The notes beneath the pieces are model-generated. The model worked only from the letters and a program-made list of their open reading frames with translations, did not search any database and was not told where the DNA came from. A stretch of DNA of 30,873 bases from Rhizophagus sp. LPA8_4_AMF (lineage: Eukaryota > Glomeromycota > Glomeromycetes > Glomerales > Glomeraceae), in assembly GCA_021464525.1 (NCBI GenBank), contig JADRCO010000562.1, positions 1 to 30,873 on the forward strand. Reading direction: 5' to 3'. The position numbers and the translations under genes were made by a program. The stretch's first letter is position 1. The number at the start of each line of letters is the position of its first letter. This document shows positions 19,500 to 29,809 of the stretch, piece after piece.

Positions 19500-21370
19500 G
19501 CATTTACAAACCTTTCTTCCATTGCTTATAATTCTTCTGAATCATATTGCGAAGTTGTTACTTTACTCCTCTTTTAAATGGCTTGATGGTATGTCGTCGT
19601 TCTGGGCTCAGTCGTTTATATGGAATGAGAGAACGGTATGCTGATATGCCATTAGAAGCGAAACTAGATGAAGAAATCCTTGTCGAATAGATGCGAATGA
19701 CCAGAAGTAATAGATATTGGTGGCGGAACGACAGGAGAATTATCGGATTAATTTAAGATAAGATTTGTAGAAGAAAATGTTGAATCACTTGGACTGCAGT
19801 TTTCCTTCTTCGCATGAGAAGTGAAAGGATAGAAAACTTCAATTCCATAGATGTGGATCTTGTTAATTTCTCATCATCGGTACCTGAAAAAAGCTTCGAT
19901 ATCATAGACTTTGATCTTTTTTAATCTTTCGCCATTGATAATTGATGATTTTGGTGGAGTAGGTAGATCTTTACATATTGATTTGCGGATTTCAGATGCT
20001 GTTAACTGGTCTTAAGGATAGATTCTAACTCTGTCAAAAATTTTGGATCAGCAAGGTCAGCAATTGTAGCATCTACTATACGATGAAAAAGGTCCATAGA
20101 TTGCTGTTATACTTTTGCAATTCTTCGGTTAGAAAATAGATTGATGGATCCCGGCTTAAGGCATTTAAGGCATTTAAGAAAGGCGTAAAGATGAACCAGT
20201 ATGCCTAAAATGATAAAAAAAAAATCAATTTCATCACTACTCTGCGATATAAACATTTCAAACTTACCCACCATCCATTCGCCATGATTGACGGAAAAAA
20301 CAGAAAATAATTTTTGCCTCTTCACCAACAGCGGTTGTATCTGGTATGTCGTGTATGTTAAGTTCACTATAAATTTGAAGGTTTTCCTAATGCATCACAA
20401 GAATTATTTTCTTCAGGAATTGTTGGTAATTGCTTTTCTTTGGGTACTTTTTTTGGTTGTTGTCGAATGATATGATGAAACATCATTGTTCTTTAGGAAT
20501 TGCTGGTAATGGTTTTTCTTTTGGGTACTCCTCTGGCTGTCGTCGAATGATATGATGAAACTTTAGGAATTGCTGGTAATGTTCTTTGGCTGTTGTTGAA
20601 TGATATGATGAAACATCTTTGTTCTTTAGGAATTGCTGGGTAATGGTTTTTCTTTGGGTACTTTTTTGGTTGTTGTCGAATAATATGATGAAACATTATT
20701 GTTCTTTAGGAATTGCTGGTAATGGTTTTTCTTTGGGTACTCCTTTGGTTGTTTCACTTAATGATCTACCTTCTAGGCTAAACGTCGCAAATTTCCAAAT
20801 TTTCCATCATCTCCAGAATCTAAATAATTTAATGTTTGATCCTTTTTACGCTATACTAAATATACGCTAGATAAAAATCAATTTATACAATAGCTACCTG
20901 AATGTCACCAAGGTAAGAATTGTCATCAATTCCATCACATATAGTTGATAATTCAACAGCTATATCTTCTATCCGCTGTTCACTCTCATCAAGTATTCAT
21001 TGACTTCTAGTAAGGAACAAACTTATATCACCAGTTTCACTGATGGGACCCAGTAACAAAAATTCTTACAGGAGACAAGTGAATATCGATCCCTAAACTT
21101 GAAATAACGCCTTTCGTGCTATCATTATATATTTCAGGAAATTGTCCGTTCGGGATATTAGAATTCAAGATATTGGAATTTGAGATATTGGGTTTAAGGA
21201 TATCGGGTTTCATGATTAGAGAAATTGAATGTTAGGAACTAAATTGGGATTTGGAAATACGGTCAGTTGAAGTTAAATAAATTCCGCGGCGATCGCATTC
21301 CAAGAAGATGCTGAAGAGATCATCTTTAGAGACAAAAAAAATAAATTAACGCAATAAAAATCGAAATTTA
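19500..21370 (-). pseudogene. C-terminal part of the decayed Gly-rich family gene
   Basis: Minus-strand coding islands in order. SETGDISLFLTRSQ, then after a stop SEQRIEDIAVELSTICDGID (about 21060-20890, followed by GTAGCT). NYLDSGDDGKFGNLRRLA (about 20830-20775). A coding minisatellite (20396-20766). IPDTTAVGEEAKIIFCFFRQ (about 20360-20290), an intron-like gap with GTAAGT and TTTTAG, and WFIFTPFLNALNALSRDP (about 20190-20130). VDATIADLADPKFLTELESI (about 20085-20025), EIRKSICKDLPTPPKSS, and a Pro/Ser-rich tail with KRLSPERRHTIKPFKRG (about 19610-19560). Stops and shifts occur between most islands. I link this to the gene upstream by strand and continuity only. Confidence 0.45.
20396..20766 (-). 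repeat. Coding minisatellite, five units of about 58-90 bp
   Basis: Units share TTTAGGAATTGCTGGTAATG, a TTTTCTTTGGGTAC stretch and GAATGATATGATGAAAC. On the minus strand the best frame reads PKEKPLPAIPKEQ, a Pro-rich motif. The third unit is short (about 58 bp), and length differences not divisible by three put successive units in different frames. Confidence 0.75.
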
Positions 21371-23700
21371 ATTATCAATTGGCTTTAAAAGAAAAATTAC
21401 CCTTCGTTTGTAGTCGTCAGGAGCCACATGTCTTTTTGAATAGCCTGAAATAGGGACTATTCTATCTACCTCATAGAATTGGTAAAGCACAAGATGCTGA
21501 TTATGGGGACGAAACAACTTCAACTTTTTTTGTCCTTCTGGATCATTCATATCGTAAAAAATGTTGGCTTTAATTTGTATTTCAACCACTTCATCAATCA
21601 ATTTTGCAAGCCCGGTGGTATATTGCTCACCATCAACAGAGGTACTGAGGTACCACTCTTATTATCATCCGATGTCGGATAAGTATCATTTTAACCTGCA
21701 GATACATCAAAATACAATCAATGGGAGACTATTCCATGAAAATTACAAATACATATTATAGCCTACCCGTATCGTTCAAAGTATCACCCATCAAATATTG
21801 CGTAGTAAAATTATGCACGCTCTCGAACATTTTGTTCTGCATCCATTCATCATCAAAAGACGTTTCTATCAACTCATTCAATGCGCAAGCATTTTTGTTA
21901 GCCTTGGGTTAACCACGTAAAATCTATTGAGAGAATATTGTGTAAGTTTAAATGAAGAAATGAACTTAAATTAGTAATGAGAAACAAACTTGATGTCATT
22001 TTATATTGCTTGCAACCACTAAATTTTAGTTAATAGTTTCTATGTTAAAGTAAAGAGAAAAGATCTGTGATTAGTTTCATTTCACGCCATATTAGTTGCA
22101 GCATATACCTCACGAAGTTTCGGGTTACTGTATAACCCTTTGAGATAATCTCTATACTCAAACTGGTTATCCAGTATAATTATTATCTTAACATAGATCC
22201 TTCATTAACGTAGTAGGTTTATATGAAAGCGTTGGTTATCCCAAATAAAAATACTCCATTTGCGATATATTCCAAACAAAGAATTTGAGGCAAAACTGTC
22301 GCATAAGTAAGTTGACTCATATTAAATACTCATCGCGTGTTCTGGTTGGAATTATACATTAGTAAAAGGTTTACATAGATCCGCAAACATAAAGCTGTTA
22401 AAACTCATGTTCCATGATTCGTGACCAGTAGTACATCTGGGTAGAAACCTTGGAGGAAACCGCGATAGATTATTGATACTCTGACATCAATAGATTGAAT
22501 TTGAATGACAGCTGGTGAAGAAGGAGCAGTGATCCGAGAGATAAAATAATCGGCGTTTTCCATTTTCGAAATATGAATAAGGTAAGCATCCTGCCTTTCC
22601 GAGTTCTAGATAGAACCAAAATTCTGCATGTTCGAAAGACCTCTGCTTGACTTAACGTTAAAGTTGCTTCCAGTTGTAGCGTCTTTACAGCTTTTAGTAA
22701 AGGGATATCGAAAATATATTCTTTTTCCAAAGTCTAGACTGGAGGAATAATGACTACTCTTTTCTGTTCGAGTTGTAAACCAAACTTCGAGGCAGAGGGT
22801 GAAACTTCTCCACTCACTTTTCCAAATCTGACGCGGATGCAACGCCCATATTTAGAGAAAGTACCAAAATCTACCCCAGATGTATTTTTAACACCCAAAG
22901 AATTTTTGCTACATAGCCAACAATCTGAAGTTAAGTATGAGATATAGGTTAAACATCAAATATTTCGAACAATTGAAGAGAAAACCTACCATGGAGTTCA
23001 TGTGTGAAATATAGGTAAACTCGATTGAATAGTGAATGTTAATTATGTGTCCATTGATGTCTAATGCTGGGAACTCTCTTTTAATCCCCATCATTGTTGC
23101 TGTTAAATGCAACACGTCAGTTTCTCGAAGGGGTGACCCTGATATAATTGATGAAAAATATCACTCTCTGAAATAAAATCAAAATAAAAAGTAAGGCTTT
23201 AAGATATACCTGCTTTATTCACTATATTTTCTGAGAAAAAGTGAGAACGTTTGATTATGGTCAACTTTTTGGGAGGTGCGTGGACCGATCGATAAGATGC
23301 GGTAACATAATATATTTCCACGTGATTATTAATGGTTATGCAAATATCTCCTATCACATTAAATCAAAGGTATCAGTGCCGTTAGATATTATAGTATATA
23401 AGAATAATCTCTGCAAATAAATAATATTCTTACATCTTGGTGCAGGCATCTTTGATATATTATTAACTGTCAAGATATCTATATGAATTTGAGCTTCGGG
23501 TTCAAAAACTCCTGTGGCGGAATGAGAACAATTTGTATTATAAAAAATCTAATGATATTAGAAATGAAGAATAAGTGTTTAGATTAATTTTAAAATCCCC
23601 TCTATATAGAACAAAAAAATGAAATGGATGAAACTGATTTCACCTGTTTTCAATCAGAAACCGAAATATTCCATCTTTCCCGGTTTATCGCTATATAGAT
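21371..23700 (-). pseudogene. Central domain of the decayed Gly-rich family gene
   Basis: Ordered minus-strand islands, many with splice-like borders. GKDGIFRFLIEN (about 23690-23645). GVFEPEAQIHIDILTVNNIS then KMPAP (about 23510-23434, donor GTAAGA). HVEIYYVTASYRSVHAPPKK (about 23310-23250). SPLRETDVLHLTATMMGIKR then EFPALDINGH (about 23125-22990, donor GTAGGT). ILWVLK then NTSGVDFGTFSKYGR (about 22905-22850). ADYFISRITAPSSPAVIQIQ and PDVLLVTNHGT (to 22405). VDGEQYTTGLAKLIDEVVEI to DDYKRR (about 21640-21398). This resembles the beta-rich domain that follows the Gly-rich repeats in a large Rhizophagus family, which I believe Pfam calls DUF7932 (name from memory). At least three frameshifts and several stops make it a pseudogene. 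The function of the family is unknown. Confidence 0.6.
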
Positions 23701-25565
23701 GATGTGTTAGTCTTTTTCCATTAGTGCCACAAGGAACTGAAAGTCCACCTATCTTTTGCCATTAGTACCACTAGGACCTGAAAGTCTACCTATCTTTTCC
23801 ATTAGTACCACTAGGACCTGAAAGTCCACCTATCTTTTTCAACTAGTACCACTAGGACCTGAAAGTCCACCTATCTTTTTCCATTAGTACCACTAGGACC
23901 TGCCTAACTTAAAAGGAGAGAAAGTTAACAAGAATTAAAATATGACAAGTATTAAACCAAATACGTTTAAATGCATACCTGGATTAAAATAGGTACGATG
24001 GAAAGCTACTTGATTCCTTTGCGAGTCGTAATAGTAATCCGTTTCTGTTCAAGTATAACTTGATCCACACTGCCGCCAAGTCCCCCATTACGTATATTAT
24101 TCTAGCACATTCCTTCTCATGATAATTATGTTAAATCGAGTGCTAATCACAACAAGCTGTACCTGATATTCCATGTTGATCAGCTCTGCCTACAATATTT
24201 TACTGTATTATTATTGTATATCATTACAGAAAACTTAATATCTGGAAAATTGAAATATAAATAAACAGTGATTACCTCCTTTTCCTCCACTCTAATCTGT
24301 AGTGAATGTACGGAATTCATGCCTTCCCGAGCATTATCAATCCCGAGTCAGTATCGCGCATGCGCAAGTTAATTGTACCACTATTTCCATCATCGGCACC
24401 GCTATAAGATTATGATTTCGCCAGGAAAGAAAAAATTCATAATAAAGTCATGAATCATAAATTGAAGTTCCATGTAATAATAGTTTTTATATAGCTTAAT
24501 TTCGTGATTCGTAGCGTGAATATTCTTACCTGCATTTCCACAATCACCACCTCTTCCTCCACTAGTTCCAGAAGAGTATCTTTCATTGTGAAAAAAATTA
24601 GATTATACTTCTGATATTAAGGGATGTCCACACAAAAAATAAGCAGTTATTTACCGAGTAGCATCTATTCCGTTGAAACCAGGGGCACTATGGCATGAAG
24701 TAAAATAGGTAAATTTTTATGTTCATACTTAGGTCATCAACTTATGATTTGCAAGGTATCAAAACAATTAAATACTTACCTCCATTCCCACCAATACCCC
24801 CATGTCCACCGTCTCCTCCGTGAGTTAGAGTATGCAACAAACAATATTGACATTGTTTACTGATTGCCGTTAAATCTCAATAAAGTGATATTTGAAGTTT
24901 TTACCGTCCAAAGTAAAAAATCTAATCTTTTCGCATAGGTACGTTTCTATTGAAATTTTTCTTTAACAGAATACCCTGATTTACGATACCGGCCTGAAAT
25001 TTATAGAAGCTCCACCATTACTATCTCTATTTAAAGATAAGCCACGGTCAAATAACGAATAAATAATATTGTTAAATTAAGAAAACAAATAAGATTTTAA
25101 ATAAACACCAGTTGCTTTCACCTTTCAGGGAGAACCAGGTCGATTCTTGTTATAAAGTAGACAAGTTTTAATAACTTTATTCTCTTAATTTAACTCGAGT
25201 GCCTGACCTCCAGCGTTCTCTGGTTGGTTCAGTCGCAACTTCTACATCATTCTCATCTTATTACGATCCACAAGGGATCGTTGAATCACGTCCATTACGC
25301 CCGTTAATGTCCTGAAAACGTTGTTTTAACTCATCGCGTGAAATCAACCTAAATTTAAACTTATTTTGATTGTGTTACTTGATCATGTGTTTATATTGTT
25401 GATTGAACAATTATAATTTAATTAGTTTGATCAACCAATTTTGTGGCGTTATCCTTGAATGTTTTTTTCCTCCCGACTATAAGAGATTCAGCCACGCGAT
25501 CACCACACGAAAATCCTTGGGTCTTCGCTGACAATCTTGTCCTTGTCTGTTCATTATTATTCCGA
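23701..25565 (-). pseudogene. Gly-rich (collagen-like) N-terminal exons of the decayed gene
   Basis: A chain of short minus-strand exon-like pieces, several ending at GTAAGT-like donors. RLSAKTQGFSCGDRVAESL (about 25540-25480). DINGRNGRDSTIPCG (about 25315-25270). HGGDGGHGGIGGNGG (about 24825-24783). APGFNGIDATRG (about 24690-24657). GTSGGRGGDCGNAG (about 24575-24533). GADDGNSGTINLRMRDTDSG (about 24405-24345). RADQHGISG (about 24195-24168). GGLGGS, then in another frame TETDYYYDSQRNQVAFHRTY (about 24085-24003). The last pieces match the Tyr-rich linker before the beta domain in this family. A TGA and frame changes interrupt it. Such G-x-x arrays normally form extended, flexible segments. Confidence 0.65.
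23711..23902 (-). repeat. Coding minisatellite, 40-41-bp unit, 5 copies
   Basis: The core TTAGTACCACTAGGACCTGA recurs starting at about 23721, 23762, 23802, 23843 and 23884. On the minus strand a unit reads GLSGPSGTNGK, i.e. G-x-x repeats. Because 40 and 41 are not multiples of 3, each unit shifts the frame, so the array cannot be translated as one G-x-x run. Confidence 0.8.
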
Positions 25566-25744
25566 TCCTGAGTTTAAAAATTGACTTGAACGATCAACGC
25601 ACGAAAAAAGATCATTATTTGTAAAGCGTAATATATTTTAAGTATTTAAATTTTTCTATAAGATTGCTAAGATTGCTTACTATTTAAATTAAAGAGTATT
25701 ATGCAAATAGATAGTTTTTTTATCTTACATGGTTGTTAAATGAG

Positions 25745-25884
25745 TTTATCGCAATTTTCAGAATTCCGTATACGTTGTGGTTACTAGGTGATTATGATTA
25801 CTGGACGATTACTGGACAAATTGTCCCAATTTTTTTTACTAAGTAATTTGCATGGGGTGGCAGAATTCTGAAAACTGCGATAAA
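25745..25884. mobile_element. ~140-bp inverted-repeat element, 22-bp arms
   Basis: The left arm TTTATCGCAATTTTCAGAAT plus TC (25745-25766) pairs with 25863-25884, with one mismatch. The spacer has no coding frame. The target duplication is not obvious. Confidence 0.55.
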
Positions 25885-26469
25885 ACAAATTTTAAAGTAC
25901 CTTATCATATTAGTTTTAATTTAGTAATTTTTATTTTATCTGATAACTACTAGTGTTTCTTTTCAAAGAATGTAGGCATTTACTCATATTTTATTAATCA
26001 TAAATTCTTATTATATTTTACAATCACAATTAAGTAATTAGAAGTTTTAAAAACAATTAAATAAATTTCTAAACATTTATTTTATCTATTAAAATAAATT
26101 AAAATTACACTTTCTATTGATTTAAAAGTTAAAAATATAAATTTATTCTGCAAAGAAATAATTATTATCAACTTTTTGATGTTTATGATATCTTTGCTTT
26201 TCTTCTGTCTTATCTCCCGAATAATGTTTTATGAATTGTGCATGCAATATTATAAAGTATAGATAAGTGGGTTACGCATAGCATAAAGTTCGTTGCATTC
26301 CAAAATTTCAAAGAACCGCGTATATCATTACCAAATCGCATGATTCTGTCGGCAATATGGCTATCACCTTTGTTAATTCTTTCCTGAATATCTGTTATGG
26401 TGATTTGATCACATCTTCTTCGCCATCTGTCATTAAGTTCCCACTATATTTTGATAATGATTAATTACT

Positions 26470-26640
26470 TCTTTCTCTATACGTGATATAAATTTTTAAG
26501 TAATTAATAATTTAAATTCTTTAATTCTTTCATTATTTTTTTATGATTTGATAAAATGAAAAGAATAAGAATTTTATAAAGGGATTTATTATTTAGGTAA
26601 AAAAATTTTTTTCAATGATTGTTTTACCAAGATTATAAAC
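26470..26640. repeat. Dispersed repeat, copy 1
   Basis: Shares TTCTTTCATTATTTTTTT, ATTTGATAAAATGAAAA, AACTTTATAAAG-like and CCAAGATTATAAA words in the same order and orientation as copies near 26885-27150 and 30380-30600. Confidence 0.6.
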
Positions 26641-26884
26641 AATTATATTTGTAAAAATCATAATGTACTAAGTCTTGTGATAATTTTCAAAAATTTATTT
26701 TCATCCATTATATTAAGGAGATTGTTTTAAAGATCATTTTTGAGAATATTGATACTGAACTGCCATAATTGAGCGATTTTTGAATTTTTGCCATCATTTA
26801 AATTCGTGCACCTTTCCCAATAATCCATCCTAAAGATGAAAATAATCTTTTACAACTTGCATATATCTTCAACCATTGCTTTTT

Positions 26885-27150
26885 CTCTATATATTACTTA
26901 ATTTTTTTTCAAGTATAGAGGTAGATTATTGAATTTGAACTTGCTTATTTGGTTCAACTTTCATAACTTTTAAAAATTCTTGATAATTCAAAATTATCAA
27001 CTTTCATAACTTTTAAAAATTCTTGATAATTTAAAATTCTTTAGTTTCTTTCATTATTTTTTTCTATAATTTGATAAAATGAAAAAAATAGAAAGAATTT
27101 TATAAAGATATTTTATTAAGGTAAAGAAATTTTTAAAATTCTTCTTCATT
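26885..27150. repeat. Dispersed repeat, copy 2, with internal duplication
   Basis: Same word order as copy 1, plus the leading GAACTTGCTTATTTGGTTCA block found in copy 3. CAACTTTCATAACTTTTAAA plus AATTCTTGATAATT occurs twice in tandem (26957-26990 and 26999-27032). Confidence 0.65.
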
Positions 27151-28823
27151 CTAAATGTTCAGGTTTTTTCCAAACATGCTTTTTTAAGTTGTAGAAATGA
27201 TGAATAAAATGTAATGTAGTATTTAATGGCATTCATCTTACAATAACTATAAATTTTTTTTTGTTTACTTCAACCATTCAATATTCTTAACTTCCCCTTT
27301 GATTAAATTAATTGTATTCAATCAATCAAGTAGGTTTTTTAATTGCTGCAGCTGATATGTTTCATATTTTAACGGAATTGATTTTAATCTTATAGGATGC
27401 TTAATTCCAGCCGAAATGACCAGAATTAAAATTAATTATTTTATATCGACAGATATCACATACAATTTTACCATTCTTAATCTTTAATCAAAGGTTGGGA
27501 ATAGTTTTATTTTCCTGTATACCTTGATATAATATAAGATCCGGTATAAGAAGATTTTTTGATATATCGGATGTCTTTGATATACCGGATATTTTCTCTG
27601 GAACAAACCAATCCGATTTATCGTGATCGCCTGTGTACATAAACATGCAAAATCCAAACTTTTATTGAAAACTCAGTGCCGTGGAAATAACCATGAAATA
27701 ATAATAATTATTATTTTTAAAAATATTTTAACCCCAGCCCGTGCAAAAATCAATAACAATGTTTTATTATATTTAAGAAACTGTTTATTTGTTGACAATC
27801 AGTAAATCTTAAACACGCAAAATCAACTTTTATTGATGATTTATTACTTTAATTAAAAAAACAATTAAAAAAATTTGATTGATTTAAACGTTGTTGATTT
27901 CACAGATAATATAGATATTAGCTTCCAATATTGTATAGCATGTAAAAAAAATTGTTTATAAAAAAGTACCGCCAAAAATTGTGATGAGGATTCTGATGGA
28001 ACCTTTTTTTGTAGTTTGCCTCTTTATTGGACACGCCATGTAGTGTATAGTTAATTTGCAACTATTTCTGTACCATTCTAAGAATTATAATACAAAGATA
28101 TCAAATAATATTATTATCAAATCTTGTAAGCTATTAATATAATATGGATATCATTTGTCATAATTATTTAAATAAGAAAAGATATACTAAATATTAAATA
28201 ATACTTATAATAATTTTGCTTTAATTAAAATAAAATTAGTTATAATGCGAAGATCAGAATGGAATCTGATTCAGATCAGTTTATTAAAGAACAAGTTCCG
28301 ATTTCCGATTCGAACCAAAAAAAGTTTCAATGATATCAGAGATATCAGATGTTGAGTAAAAAAAATAATGATCAAAAATAATAGTTGCGAAAAAAATCCC
28401 GCAAATAGATTGATGTCACAGTTGTCACACCGTGTTATCTGGAGACTAATTTTTTTTCGGTTAGTCAAAATCTTACTGTGTTGTTAAATCATTTTTATGT
28501 CATTTGATCATTTGATTACTAAGAATCTTGCGTATTTAAACTATTTGTTACGCGTTAAACTCTTCCCTACAGTTTCAAAAATGGTATATATAAACCTATC
28601 CAAAATATTTCATGACCATAATGTGTGAATTTATTTTACGTATAATAATAGAAATTTCAAAGGCAAGTAAAGATCTCTACCTAACGTGCAAAACAATATT
28701 CAGAAGCTTTTCTGTTTGTCTATAAGGTCTACTATTCTAGAGGAGGGATGGTTACGTACATTCCTTATAGCATGCAGAGTCAAAAGCTTTAATATCCAAA
28801 GTTCGCCTAGTTCTAATTAATTG

Positions 28824-28841
28824 GCGAAGCTACTGCTTCGC
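28824..28841. repeat. Perfect small hairpin upstream of the BTB gene
   Basis: GCGAAGC TACT GCTTCGC: a 7-bp GC-rich stem with a 4-nt loop in otherwise AT-rich DNA, about 145 bp before the BTB start codon. Confidence 0.5.
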
Positions 28842-28984
28842 AACTTTATTTTAGACTCATGGTTAACTTTAGATATTATTGAATATAAAGAGCATTATAT
28901 TTATTTGAATTTGTTGCGTTTGTTATGTTTGATTTCTTTTTGTTTAGAATAGATCTAACATTTTTTTTTTCTTATTATGTAGTT

Positions 28985-29809
28985 ATGGAGTTACACATTC
29001 TAGATTATTTAGGTCTTACAAATTATAAACATTGGAGTACCTTGGGGTTGTTGAGGTTTTTAACGGAACAAGGAAACTACACTATTGACGATACTACGAA
29101 GATTATAGATACCTTCCGGAATCATCTAGAAAGAAAGGTGAAAGATGCTAACTTATATAAATATGCAAGAAATAGAGCCGATAGATTAGCCCATCACCTA
29201 GACGTAGTTGAAGTGACTGAATTTTTAGAAACAATCCTGCAGGTTAATTTTAAGAAGGGTTTACTTATAATATTTTTATCAAATTCTAATAAATTTAATC
29301 AATCGGAATTCACAGGTGAATTCAGAAGAAGCTAGTCCAAATCATGAAAATCTAGAACAGGGGCGAGTGCAACGTCAATATGGCCAACATCAATTTTCGC
29401 AAACACTTATTCAGAATTTTTCTGATCTCTATGAGCGAAACTAATGTTGTGATGTGAAGATTCGAGTTGGTTCACAAGTTTTCGAAGCACACTCTATAAT
29501 TTTATTTGCACGGTGTACCTTCTTTCGAGATGTTTTAACAACCAACAAAATAGATTATGAAATTTCTTTAACTGAAGTATCAGCGAAGTGTTTTAAAACT
29601 ATTTTAAAGTGAGTATTTTTGACAAAAAAAATTGTTAATTCAATGTTATGTTAATCATTAATTAATCCTTTTTATTTCACAATAGATATATATATTCAGG
29701 GAATATATGTTTGAATGATTACGAGAAATTTGAGATCATAGATCTCTGTTTTGCAGCAACTAAGCTCAATCTCAAAGAAGTTTTGAACTATTTAAAGGAG
29801 ATCATCTAA
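28985..29809 (+). pseudogene. Small BTB/POZ-domain gene, three exons, one in-frame stop
   Basis: Exons 28985-29242, 29316-29608 and 29686-29809 join in phase. Introns are 73 and 77 nt, with GTTAAT and GTGAGT donors and CACAG and AATAG acceptors. Exon 1 encodes an 86-residue helical N-terminus (MELHILDYLGLTNYKHWS). Exon 2 leads into the BTB fold: CCDVKIRVGSQVFEAHSIIL, the F-x-AH box, then FFRDVLTTNK. Exon 3 supplies KYIYSGNICLNDYEKFEIID and ends NYLKEII. BTB proteins of this size pair with cullin-3 ligases or self-associate. A TAA at 29442-29444, at the very start of the BTB fold (ERN*CCDV), is the only break in about 224 codons. It is a young pseudogene, an assembly or base error, or a truncated 128-residue protein. 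The open frame upstream of 28985 is the poly-T leader. Confidence 0.75.

Larger units (their letters stand above)
25570..28984. other. Long AT-rich intergenic region with dispersed repeats
   Basis: No supported gene on either strand. It holds an inverted-repeat element (25745-25884), two copies of a dispersed repeat (about 26470-26640 and 26885-27150), a patch of GATATACCGGATAT-like words (about 27515-27600) and a diverged repeated word AACAYGCAAAATC...CTTTTATTGA (about 27640 and 27813). Open frames of 60-65 codons here look random. Confidence 0.5.

Noticed and set aside
20493-20870. Short ORFs on both strands over the minisatellite
   Set aside because: They are repeat-driven open frames that change phase from unit to unit. 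They are described as a coding minisatellite in a pseudogene.
27623-27805. 60-codon plus-strand ORF
   Set aside because: No domain, no splice context, AT-rich composition. It is a chance frame.
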